Shown one piece after another: positions 55,271 through 64,000 of a DNA stretch of 64,000 nucleotides. The translations under genes and the position numbers were made by a program. Below the pieces are notes generated by a model, which had not been told where the DNA came from, searched no databases, and saw only the letters and a list, made by a program, of their open reading frames with translations. The stretch covers positions 27,617,679-27,681,678 of the forward strand of contig CM055893.1 in the NCBI GenBank assembly GCA_029582165.1, read 5' to 3'. Source of the DNA: Portulaca oleracea. Taxonomy: Eukaryota > Streptophyta > Magnoliopsida > Caryophyllales > Portulacaceae. The stretch's first letter is position 1. Each line of letters opens with the position of its first letter.

Positions 55271-57072
55271 TGAAGCTTCTTGAGCATCTCAATGAATTTT
55301 GAAAACTTTGCATCAGATTTTGGTTTCGCTAACCGATCGGGAAAAGGGACCGGTGGTAGCTTTGGCTTCTCAATAATCTGGATTGGTTCTTCTTCCACCA
55401 TTTTTCCTTTCCCTTTCCTTAACTTCTCTATCTCCTCTCGTTCTTTACTAGACTCTCTCAATTCATCCTCATGTGCTCTCTCAACTTCCTCACCTAATAC
55501 TAACTCACTTTCCCGCTTCTCCAACAAATCTTCCTCGTCCGAGATATCCACCACGTCACCTTCTCTGTCACCCAAAACCTCCTCTCCCATCATTCTAGGT
55601 CCAGCAATCTCCTTGCCACTCCTCAAAGTAATCGCATTAAGTTGCCCTTTTGGGTTACGTTGGGATTGGCTAGGCAAAGATTGGATAGGTTGAGATTGTT
55701 GTGCCAATTGGGCCAATAGTAACTCGAGGTTCTTAATGCGAGTTTGGTCTTTTTCTCGGTCTAAGGCCATCTTTTCTTGAGATAAGGTTATCTTCTCTTG
55801 AATTAAGGCCAACTTTTGGAGGGTTTGGTCAAGGTTTTCTTGTTGTGATGGTTTGGGCATTTGGGAAGATTGACCTTGGTGAGGATTTTGGTGGTGGTTT
55901 TGGTGGTATTGGCGGCGATTTTGATTTGGGAAACCGGGGGGTGGGTTTTGGTTTAGGGGAGCTTGTTGGTTGTAGGCGTAATTTTCACGGGGACGAATGG
56001 GGGTTTGATTGGTATAGGAGAGGTTATTGTTGGGATAGATGTCTTGGACTTGCTCGGTTTGATACTCTTCACATCGCTTCGAAGAATGTGACCCTCCACA
56101 AAAATCACATACTAAGACTCGGGCATCTGAAATTAGCATAGGTACTTCTTGGGCCGCCTTTACTTGCCTTGTGGTTTCCTCCAAAGCTGCATTTTGTTGC
56201 ATCTCAAGAACGACATTCGTGAGAAATTTAATGGTAGGGTTGCTTTCTAGAGGAGGACCATCTCTTGGACTACGGCCGCCTCCCCAATGAGGAGAGTTTT
56301 GAGATAGCTCGTGAAGAAATACGTTTGCTTCCTCCGCCGTCTTCTTGAGGAACATGCCCCCCGAGGCATGATCGATGGATTCTCGCAAAGAGCTACTCAA
56401 TCAGGAATAGAAGTGATGCAATAATAACCAATCCTCAAGATTATGATGTGGACACCTCCGTTGGAGACCTTTGAATCTCCCCCATGCTTCGAATAACGAC
56501 TCATCGGGCTCTTGCTTGAAGCTCATGATGCCTTGCCTCAACCGACACGTCTCATCATTGGGGAAAAACCTTTGAAGAAAGTCGCGGCTAAGGGCATCCC
56601 ATGTTGAATAAGTTTCGCGTGGACACATGTTGAGCCATAATAATGCTTTCCCCTTCAAGGTAAGAGGGAAAAACTTCAGCTTCATGTATTCGGCGTAAAC
56701 TCCATTCATTTGTACGAAGCCGATGCGTTGCTCGAATCTGTTGATGTGGTCAATAGGATTTTCATGCTCTCCTCCATGGTACAGGGTGTTCTCAAATATT
56801 TCTAATAAATATGGCTTGAACTCGAACGACGCATTCAGTGGTAATTCTGGTAGTGTGATGGGATCGCCTCCCGTACTCGACGATGGTAAGGAATATGATG
56901 CTAAGGTACGGGGTGGAACTTGCTCTCCATCAGCCATTGGAATTTAGATCGTCTCTCGCTCCCTTTGTTGTCTAGCTCGTCTCGAACCGGCGTTAGCTTG
57001 TCGAATAATACTCTCCGGATTCGGGTTCGGTGGAGTTACAGGAGTTTGGCCTCGTCGAGAGCGAGTCTGCAT
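55267..57072 (-). pseudogene. Athila gag, full unit
   Basis: The likely original start is ATG 57072 (MQTRSRRGQTP). The frame reaches a TAA at 56946-56944 and is otherwise continuous with MADGEQVPPRTLASY at 56937; unit 2 has a Glu codon at that site. The capsid domain includes WDALSRDFLQRFFP and RRCPHHNLEDWLLLHHFYS. A second stop, TGA at 56403-56401, replaces the Gly codon seen in unit 2. A knuckle CDFCGGSHSSKRC (CX2CX3HX4C) and ITLRSGKE precede an acidic segment before protease. Confidence 0.85.
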
Positions 57073-57188
57073 GCACAAAAGGAACAACAGAAGAATCAAA
57101 TTTCCAGTAACCAAGGATAACAAAATCTCTAGTAGTGAAATGATCTTAAACAACCTAAAGACAAAGAGGTAAGCTAGGTGCGCTTGCT

Positions 57189-57205
57189 CCGCGGTAACGA
57201 CGCCA
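57189..57205 (-). promoter_or_regulatory. Primer-binding site, tRNA-Asp (middle)
   Basis: The minus strand reads TGGCGTCGTTACCGCGG, three mismatches from the exact complement of tRNA-Asp, 3 bp from the LTR end. Confidence 0.8.
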
Positions 57206-57208
57206 TTT

Positions 57209-58890
57209 TGTAAGTCGAGTGGTTTGTAAGACCATGGTTTTATCGTTCTTTCACAGGGAGCTAGGGGCCTTAACTGCAACTAGTTGACTCTAGGTATGGT
57301 TTACGATCATGAAAGGATGATAGAATTTAGGGTAAAAACAGCACAAACTCACTATGTTCAGTCAAAAAGGTGAAACAATGGGTGTTAGGAGACTTTCGGA
57401 ATGCAAATGGGAATGAGGAAATGGGTTTCGCAACAAGAGAGTACTGAGAAAGTGAAATCAAATGGTAATTCCGTTAGAAAAATACCCACCGGGCTTCCTC
57501 TTTCAAGGATAGTCCGGATTAACTTCCCCAAAATCCATCGACAGACCCAGGAAAGTTAATAGAACGAAATTTCCTAGTTAGTTTCTATTCGCTTTCGCGA
57601 ACTAGAATACTAACTATCCTAATTCCTACCGTCCAACAAGCGTTGGATGTATTCGTGATGCTTTCACACCCAATTACATCCCACTTGAGGGAAGGATAGG
57701 ATTAGGAAGTTGATTTCCTAACTAGTTACTCACTAATATTGCTAACCCAAACCTAATCACCCATTCACACCCTTAATATCTCCCTAACCCATTAAAGTTC
57801 TAGCCACTAAACATCCTAACTATCATGATAATAACATCAACAACTTCATTCATGCTTAATCGAGTAAATAAGATAACAATAAACACTCAACAACAGCAAC
57901 AATATCAAAAACAGAGATTAATAAATAAGCAATAAATTAGAGAGAGGGATTAAGAAATGCTCATGGATTGTGATGACAAGGGAGAAAACTTCAGAATAAT
58001 AAAGCTCCAATGCTCCAAAGTTGAGAATAATCTTAAAACTTGCAATAATAATAAAGAGAATCCAATACAAGAACCAATAATCTCAGCAAAGATCTTCCTA
58101 AATCTCCCTAATCTAAGACTTAAAAATGTGATAAAGAGTGCTAAAGTATCATAAAAGATAGATAAAAACTGCTGTCTCCTCCCTTCTAATCTAAAATGAC
58201 CTAAATACATTAAATAGTAATCAAGGTTGTTACTCAAAACTCATCATTTTACACAACAGACAAAACTGGCCCGCAGGGGACCGTGGGCACTGTCAGGGTG
58301 ACCGTGGCCACGGTCCTGCGTAAGGCAGGCGATTTCTCCTCTTCGCTTTGCACCGCCGTGGGTACGGTCCCCAAGCAGCGTGGTCACTGTCTAGGCGATT
58401 AGGGCTAACAACTTTTCGCTCCTTCGCACCGTCGTGGCTACGGTCAGAGTGACCGTAGCCACGGTCTAGTTCGGCCAGCTTCTTCCTTGGGCAGGGTAGG
58501 ATCCCACCGTGGCTACGGTCAGAGTGACCATGACCACGGTCTATCTCGGGTGCAAGGCTTCTTCTTTAGGTCATGGCTCAATCGCACCGTGGCTATGGTC
58601 AAGGTGACCGTGGCCACGGTGTCTCTCGGCCACAGTTTTCTTCAGGAGGCTCTTCAACCCTTGCTTCCGCTTCCGCTGCCTTTGACACATCCATCGCTCG
58701 TGCAATCTTAGGGAATCTCGGGATTCCCAAGATTGGTGCAAAATTGACCCATTTAGAATCGTTTTGAGTGAAACCCTTCGGAAACTACAAAAGTAACTAA
58801 AACGCATTAAAAGTTATTAAAGCAACTACGAAACAAGTCAAAAGCCTAAGGATTTAGTCGGTATTTAGACACGAAATCGAGTCTAAACAC
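57209..58890 (-). repeat. Athila compound LTR, middle
   Basis: 1682 bp, start TGTTTAGACTC and end CTCGACTTACA on the minus strand. It functions in sequence terms both as 5' LTR of the full unit and 3' LTR of the deleted unit. It contains an extra segment gggtgcaaggcttcttc near 58548 that LTR 45113-46755 lacks. Confidence 0.9.
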
Positions 58891-59726
58891 CCCCCACACT
58901 TAAACCTTTGCTCGTCCTGAGCAAAACGGAACAAAACAAAACTAACTAACACAAACTCCTCTGTCGTGGGAGAGGAACGAGTGCATTTAGAGTATGCACC
59001 AAGCCCTTTGAACCCCCCGGCAACCCGGGTGGACGAGATGGACTCGTGAGGGTTTGTAGTGGCTGTACCCACAAAAGCCAAAGAAAAAGGAGAGAGGGAA
59101 AGTGAAAACAAAACCGAAGAAAACAAAAAGAACGACAAAGGGCTATGATTCACAAGATCACGCAATCTAAACTAAGAAAACGCGATTAAACCTCCCAAAG
59201 TAACTGTTAGGAGCATCTCACAAACACCAAACTCAGAAAAAGGTCGATCTTGAAGGTTTTTTAACTCCCTACACCTTGTAACAAGCGAAACCCCGCCGCA
59301 AAAATATAACAAGGGTTTAACGGGAACCAAAAGACTTTAAAAACTTGCGTCCGAATTTGAAAACAACGAACAACCGAGAGGAGTGTTGCCTTCCCTCGTA
59401 TTTGGTCACCCTTGGCTTTTTGAGGGCCGTAGGTGATGCAAGGGGAGGCCCCGCTCTTTTTAGAAGCAAAATTTTTTCTTTCTTCCTTTTTCTCATTTTT
59501 CTTTCTTTTTGTTTTTTTTTTAAAAAAATCGGTATTAGACTTACTTTCGGGAATTGGACGGCCCATATAAGGGGTATACCCTCCCAACACGGTCTTTTCT
59601 ATACGCCTCTCCGTCGCAAAGCGATATAGGAGGAGGGTTAAGGGGTATCCAGTGTCGTACCACGAATACCGGGCCCGTGTAGGTTGGCTAAGTGTATGGT
59701 GGTTAATGTCTTCAGCGACACGCTCC
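58891..59726 (-). other. Polypurine tract and 3' non-coding region of the pol-deleted Athila unit
   Basis: The AAGTGTGGGGGG tract sits next to the LTR (58891-58902). The rest is nearly identical to 46767-47590 of the full unit. It ends at the deletion junction near 59726, where pol-proximal coding begins. The hairpin and internal polypurine tract fall in the deleted part. Confidence 0.75.
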
Positions 59727-60130
59727 ATATAAGGCGCATCAATAATAATCTCCTTATGCATGGGTGAAGAGTCAAGAAGGTTGGTGAAGAAAGTAATATC
59801 GGTAACGTCGGTCTCAAATTGGAAAGACTCTAATAAGCAAGCTCCCAAGGGATCATTGCAAATAGATTCAAGAAGATGGGAGTCCTCAATATACTCATCA
59901 ACAAGGAACTCCATCATATCAATGGGATAGCATCAATCCCCATACGAAGGACCCTTCAATGACCCCTCAAGTTGAAAAATTATGCTTTCATTCCCGACAT
60001 TCAACGACATGCTTCCATTCTTCACATCGATAATGGCTCCCGCCGTAGCAAGGAATGACCTTCCCAAAATAATAGGGATGTTGTTATCTTCCTCTATCTC
60101 CAAAATCACAAAATCACAAGGAATTAAAAA
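59727..60130 (-). pseudogene. Remnant between protease and RT, pol-deleted Athila unit
   Basis: The coding runs from post-protease sequence (about 60130) to the junction near 59727. It includes MMEFLVDEYIEDSHLLESIC and FFTNLLDSSPMHKEI, the latter missing from the full unit. All RT, RNase H, integrase and env-position sequence is absent, a deletion of about 6.9 kb relative to the full unit. Confidence 0.75.
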
Positions 60131-61102
60131 TCACCCCACTTGGACCCGGATGTCTTCCAATATTCCCAACGATCTTCGCACGGAACGGTTGGCCAATTGA
60201 AGATTAATTGTTGTAGGAGCAAGATTGTCGAGATTTAACTTCTTGCAAATCGAATAAGGCATGACGCTTACACTTGCTCCTAGATCACAAAGGGCACGAC
60301 CAATCCGCATATCACCAATGGTGCATGGAATAGAAAAACTTCCGGGGTCGGCTAATTTCTCTAGTGATTTATTATCGATAATTGCACTACAATCCGCCGT
60401 TAGATGGATTGTAGATTTCTCTTGAATTCTTCTCTTGCTCGTGAGAAGCTCCTTCAAATGCTTCTTGAAGGACGGAACTTCAGAGATGGCATCAAGAAAT
60501 GGAATGTTCACTTGAAGCTTCTCGAACATCTCAATGAATTTTGAAAACTTTGCATCAGATTTTGGTTTTGCTAACCGATCGGGAAAAGGGACCGGTGGTA
60601 GCTTTGGCTTCTCAATAATCTGGATTGGTTCTTCTTCCACCATTTTTCCTTTCCCTTTCCTTAACTTCTCTATCTCCTCTCGTTCTTTACTAGACTCTCT
60701 CAATTCATCCTCATGTGCTCTCTCAACTTCCTCACCTAATACTAACTCACTTTCCCGCTTCTCCAACAAATCTTCCTCGTCCGAGATATCCACCACGTCA
60801 CCTTCTCTGTCACCCAAAACCTCCTCTCCCATCATTCTAGGTCCAGCAATCTCCTTGCCACTCCTCAAAGTAATCGCATTAAGTTGCCCTTTTGGGTTAG
60901 GTTGGGATTGGCTAGGCAAAGATTGGATAGGTTGAGATTGTTGTGCCAATTGGGCCAATAGTAACTCGAGGTTTTTAATGCGAGTTTGGTCTTTTTCTCG
61001 GTTTAAGTCCATCTTTTCTTGAGATAAGGCTATCTTCTCTTGAGTTAAGGCCAACTTTTGGAGGGTTTGGTCAAGGGTTTCTTGTTGTGATGGTTTGGGC
61101 AT
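60131..61102 (-). pseudogene. Gag C-terminus and protease, pol-deleted Athila unit
   Basis: It covers the Gln-rich linker, ITLRSGKE, the acidic region and protease with RALCDLGASVSVMPYSI, ending at the TGA shared with the full unit. The protease is more open than in the full unit, with no TAA after it. Frame changes near 61110-61190 and 61336 separate it from the gag N-terminus. Confidence 0.8.
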
Positions 61103-62314
61103 TTGGGAAGATTTACCTTGGTGAGGATTTTGGTGGTGGTTTTGGTGGTATTGGCGGCGATTTTGATTTGGGAAACAGGGGGGGTGGGTTTTGGTTTAGG
61201 GGAGCTTGTTGGTTGTAGGCGTAATTCCCACGGGGACGAATGGAGGTTTGATTGGTATAGGAGAGGTTATTGTTGGGATAGATGGCTTGGACTTGCTCGG
61301 TTTGATACTCTTCACATCGCTTCGAAGAATGTGACCTCCACAAAAATCACATACTAAGACTCGGGCATCCGGAATAAGCATAGGTACTTCTTGGGCCGCC
61401 TTTACTTGCCTTGTGGTTTCCTCTAAAGCTGCATTTTGTTGCATCTCAAGAACGGCATTCATGAGAAATTTAATGGTAGGGTTGCTTTCTAGAGGAGGAC
61501 TATCTCTTGGACTACGGCCGCCTCCCCAATGAGGAGAGTTTTGAGATAGCTCGTGAAGAAATACGTTTAATTCCTCCGCCGTCTTCATGAGGAACATGCC
61601 CCCCGAGGCATGATCGATGGATTCTCGCAAAGAGCTACTCAATCCGGAATAGAAGTGATGCAATAATAACCAATCCTCAAGATTATGATGTGGACACCTC
61701 CGTTGGAGACCTTTGAATCTCCCCCATGCTTCGAATAACGACTCATCGGGCTCTTGCTTGAAGCTCATGATGGCTTGCCTCAACCGACACGTCTCATCAT
61801 TGGGGAAAAACCTTTGAAGAAAGTCGCGGCTAAGGGCATCCCATGTTGAATAAGTTCCGGGCGGACACGTGTTGAGCCATAATAATGCTTTCCCCTTCAA
61901 GGTAAGAGGGAAAAACTTCAGCTTCATGTATTCGGCGGAAACTCCATTCATTTGTACGAAGCCGATGCGTTGCTCGAATCTGTTGATGTGGTCAATAGGA
62001 TTTTCATGCTCTCCTCCATGGTACAGGGCGTTCTCAAATATTTCCAATAAATATGGCTTGAACTCGAACGATGCATTCAGTGGTAATTCTGGTAGTGTGA
62101 TAGGATCGCCTCCCGTACCCGACGATGGTAAGGAATATGATGCTAAGGTACGGGGTGGAACTTGCTCTCCGTCAGCCATTGGAATTTCGATCGTCTTTCA
62201 CTCCCTTTGTTGTCTAGCTCGTCTCGAACCGGCGTTAGCTTGTCGAATAATACTCTCCGGATTCGGGTTCAGTGGAGTTACAGGAGTTTGGCCTCGTCGA
62301 GAGCGAGTCCGCAT
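61103..62314 (-). pseudogene. gag N-terminal part, pol-deleted Athila unit
   Basis: The likely original start is ATG 62314 (MRTRSRRGQTP). A TGA at 62200-62198 (an Arg codon in the full unit) leaves MADGEQVPPRTLASY at 62179 as the next Met. The capsid domain is open through the point where the full unit has a stop. A 1-bp loss in CCC near 61336 destroys the zinc knuckle frame, and one extra G near 61185 adds another shift. Confidence 0.85.
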
Positions 62315-62431
62315 GCACAAAAGGAACAAACAGAAGAATCAAATTTCCAGTAACCAAGGATAACAAAATCTCTAGCAGTGAAATGATCTTAAACAACCTA
62401 AAGACAAAGAGCTAAGCTAGGTGCGCTTGCT

Positions 62432-62448
62432 CCCCGGCAACGGCGCCA
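62432..62448 (-). promoter_or_regulatory. Primer-binding site, tRNA-Asp (perfect)
   Basis: The minus strand reads TGGCGCCGTTGCCGGGG, the exact complement of the last 17 bases (with CCA) of plant tRNA-Asp(GTC), 3 bp from the LTR end. Confidence 0.9.
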
Positions 62449-62451
62449 TTT

Positions 62452-63847
62452 TGTTAGTCGAGTGGTTTGAAAGACCACGGTTTTATCGTTCTTCCACGGG
62501 GAGCTAGGGGCCTTAGCTGCAACTAGTTGACTCTAGGTATGGTTTACGATCATGAAAGGATGATAGAATTTAGGGTAAAAACAGCACAAACTCCTACAAC
62601 TCTATCAAGGATAGTCCGGATTAACTTCCCCAAAATCCATCTACAGACCCAGGAAAGTTAATAGAACGGAATTTCCTAGTTAGTTTCTATTCGCTTTCGA
62701 GAACTAGAATACTAACTATCCTAATTCCTACCGTCCAACAAGCGTTGGATGTATTCGAGATGCTTTCACACCCAATTACATCCCACTTGAGCGAAGGATA
62801 GGATTAAGAAGTTGATTTCCTAACTAGTTACTCACTAATATTGCTAACCCAAACCTAATCACCCATTCACACCCTTAATATCTCCCTAACCCATTAAAGT
62901 TCTAGCCACTAAACATCCTAACTATCATGATAATAACATTAACAACTTCATTCAGGCTTAATCGAGTAAACAAGATAACAATAAACACTCAACAACAACA
63001 ACAATATCAAAAACAGAGATTAATAAATAAGCAATAAATTAGAGAGAGGGATTAAGAAATGCTCATGGATTGTGATGACAAGGGAGAAAACTTCAGAATA
63101 GCAAAGCTCCGATGCTCCAAACTTGCGAATAATCTTCAAACTTCCAATAATCATCAAGAGAATCCAATACAAGAACCAATAATCTCAGCAAAGATCTTCC
63201 TAAATCTCCCTAATCTAAGACTTAAAAATGTGATAAAGAGTACTAAAGTATGATAAAAGAAAGATAAAAACTGCTATCTCCTCCCTTCTAATCTAAAATG
63301 ATCTAAATACATTAAATCGTAATCAAGGTTGTTACTCAAAACTCATCATTTTACACAACAGACAAAACTGGCCCGCTGGGTATCGTAGGCAGGGTCAGGG
63401 TGACCGTGGCCACGGTCCTGCGTAAGGCAGGCGATTTCTCCTCTTCGCTTCGCACCTCCATGGGTACGGTTCCCAAGCACCGGTGTCACGGTCTAGGCGA
63501 TTAGGGCTAACAACTTTTCGCTCTTTCGGACTACCGTGGCTACGGTCAGAGTGACCGTGGCCACGGTCTAGTTCGGCCAGCTTCTTCCTTGGGCAGGGTA
63601 GGATCCCACCGTGGCTACGGTCAGAGTGACCGTGATCACGGTCTATCTCGGGTGCAAGGCTTCTTCCTTAGGTCATGGCTCAATCGCACCGTGGCTATGG
63701 ATTTAGACTTCTTCCTTAGGACTTAGGCTTCTTCCTTAGGTCATGGCTCAATCGCACCCTGGCTATGGATCTAGCAGTGAATCTCGGGTGCAAGACTTCT
63801 TCCTTAGGATTTAGGCGGTATTTAGACACGAAATCGGGTCTAAACAC
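62452..63847 (-). repeat. Athila compound LTR, 5' terminal, rearranged
   Basis: 1396 bp with both proper ends. About 165 bp are missing near 62592 relative to the middle LTR. At 63697-63810 short blocks (ttcttccttagg, tcatggctcaatcgcac, ggctatggat) are repeated and shuffled, replacing the normal U3 start region. Confidence 0.85.
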
Positions 63848-63852
63848 CGACA
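63848..63852. repeat. Target site duplication CCGAC (right)
   Basis: It matches 45108-45112, and Tekay gag sequence resumes directly. Confidence 0.95.
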
Positions 63853-64000
63853 TGTCTTGATTAAACATGTTTAGCTCCATGAATTCTTGTTCTATCTGGC
63901 GCTGTGAGGAAGCAAGATAGAACTGAGCCTTGAGGTCTACGAGAAAATCATTCCAATTTAATCCCGCATTCTTGTACTTATCTTTCATAGTACTCCTCCA
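63848..64000 (-). pseudogene. Tekay unit B3 gag, part beyond the Athila insertion
   Basis: Coding for MKDKYKNAGLNWNDFLVDLK and NMFNQDMSV continues the capsid region interrupted at 45112. It runs off the window edge; the rest of gag, ORF0, primer site and 5' LTR are expected beyond it. Confidence 0.85.

Larger units (their letters stand above)
45113..63847 (-). mobile_element. Compound three-LTR Athila element
   Basis: Reading the minus strand: LTR (63847-62452), PBS, gag and protease of a pol-deleted unit, LTR (58890-57209), PBS, full gag-pol-ORF unit, LTR (46755-45113). One 5-bp duplication CCGAC flanks the whole 18.7 kb, and none is seen at the middle LTR. Both units share an in-frame TGA after the protease. 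Unequal recombination between copies of one insertion explains the structure. Confidence 0.9.
19653..64000 (-). mobile_element. Tandem Tekay-like chromovirus array
   Basis: Three LTRs (19653-22794, 28852-31235, 37970-41135) alternate with three internal regions on the minus strand, without host DNA between them. Each central LTR serves as the 5' LTR of one unit and the 3' LTR of the next. The third internal region is interrupted by the Athila compound (45113-63847) and resumes to the window edge. Polyproteins are gag-PR-RT-RNase H-IN-chromodomain, and all are broken. The right terminal LTR lies outside the window. Confidence 0.85.

Noticed and set aside
55280..55693. Ser-rich plus-strand ORF, nearly identical to 60534-60935
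   Set aside because: Its conservation follows from the gag-protease coding on the minus strand in both units.
57957..58154. Plus-strand ORF of 65 codons, also at 45861 and 63059
   Set aside because: It is present in all three Athila LTRs, antisense to the element in the U5-side region, with no support beyond LTR identity.
62432..62448. Partial tRNA-Asp gene
   Set aside because: Only the complement of the 3' end is present, directly beside an LTR, so it is a primer-binding site.

Overview
This window is plant nuclear DNA, almost certainly repeat-rich and intergenic. I see no intact host gene, no rRNA or tRNA gene and no CRISPR array. Nearly every base belongs to LTR retrotransposons of lineages known only from plants: Athila-type and chromovirus Ty3/gypsy elements, and a Ty1/copia-type LTR. 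The chromoviruses are Tekay/Del-like and CRM-like. Several MITEs are also present. All coding regions carry stops, frameshifts or deletions. The species cannot be named from the sequence; a plant is certain and a eudicot is likely.

Layout. (1) 1-3651: 3' end of an Athila-type element A (+), with a broken env-position ORF and a truncated 3' LTR. (2) 3652-5525: 3' end of a CRM-like chromovirus (+), with the integrase C-terminus and an LTR that starts TGATG and ends CATCA. (3) 5526-15205: a decayed Tekay-like LTR, split by a complete non-autonomous Athila derivative carrying only gag (5999-13793, target duplication ATTAC). The 3' side of that element contains an extra copy of its own left flank. 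(4) 15206-16931: AT-rich unassigned DNA with an inverted-repeat element. (5) 16932-19652: 5' LTR, primer-binding site and AT-rich leader of a copia-type element, carrying a Stowaway MITE. (6) 19653-64000: a tandem Tekay-like chromovirus array on the minus strand, LTR-internal-LTR-internal-LTR-internal, running off the right edge. (7) 45113-63847: inside the third Tekay unit, a compound Athila element on the minus strand with three LTRs and two internal regions, bounded by a 5-bp duplication CCGAC.

Nesting order, inferred from the interruptions: copia-type element first, then the Tekay array inside it, then the Athila compound inside the gag of the third Tekay unit. A Mutator-like MITE later inserted in the Athila integrase. 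On the left, the gag-only Athila derivative sits inside an older Tekay-like LTR.

The most unusual signal is a sequence grammar shared by the promoter-proximal part of several different LTR families. It is a set of 14-17 bp GC-rich palindromes placed at an almost fixed 21-bp pitch just upstream of the TATA-like box. The same paired palindromes recur inside the Athila compound, between pol and the env-position ORF. Other points are an extra ORF between the primer-binding site and gag in the Tekay units, a conserved hairpin plus internal polypurine tract in Athila elements, and two independent compound LTR arrays.
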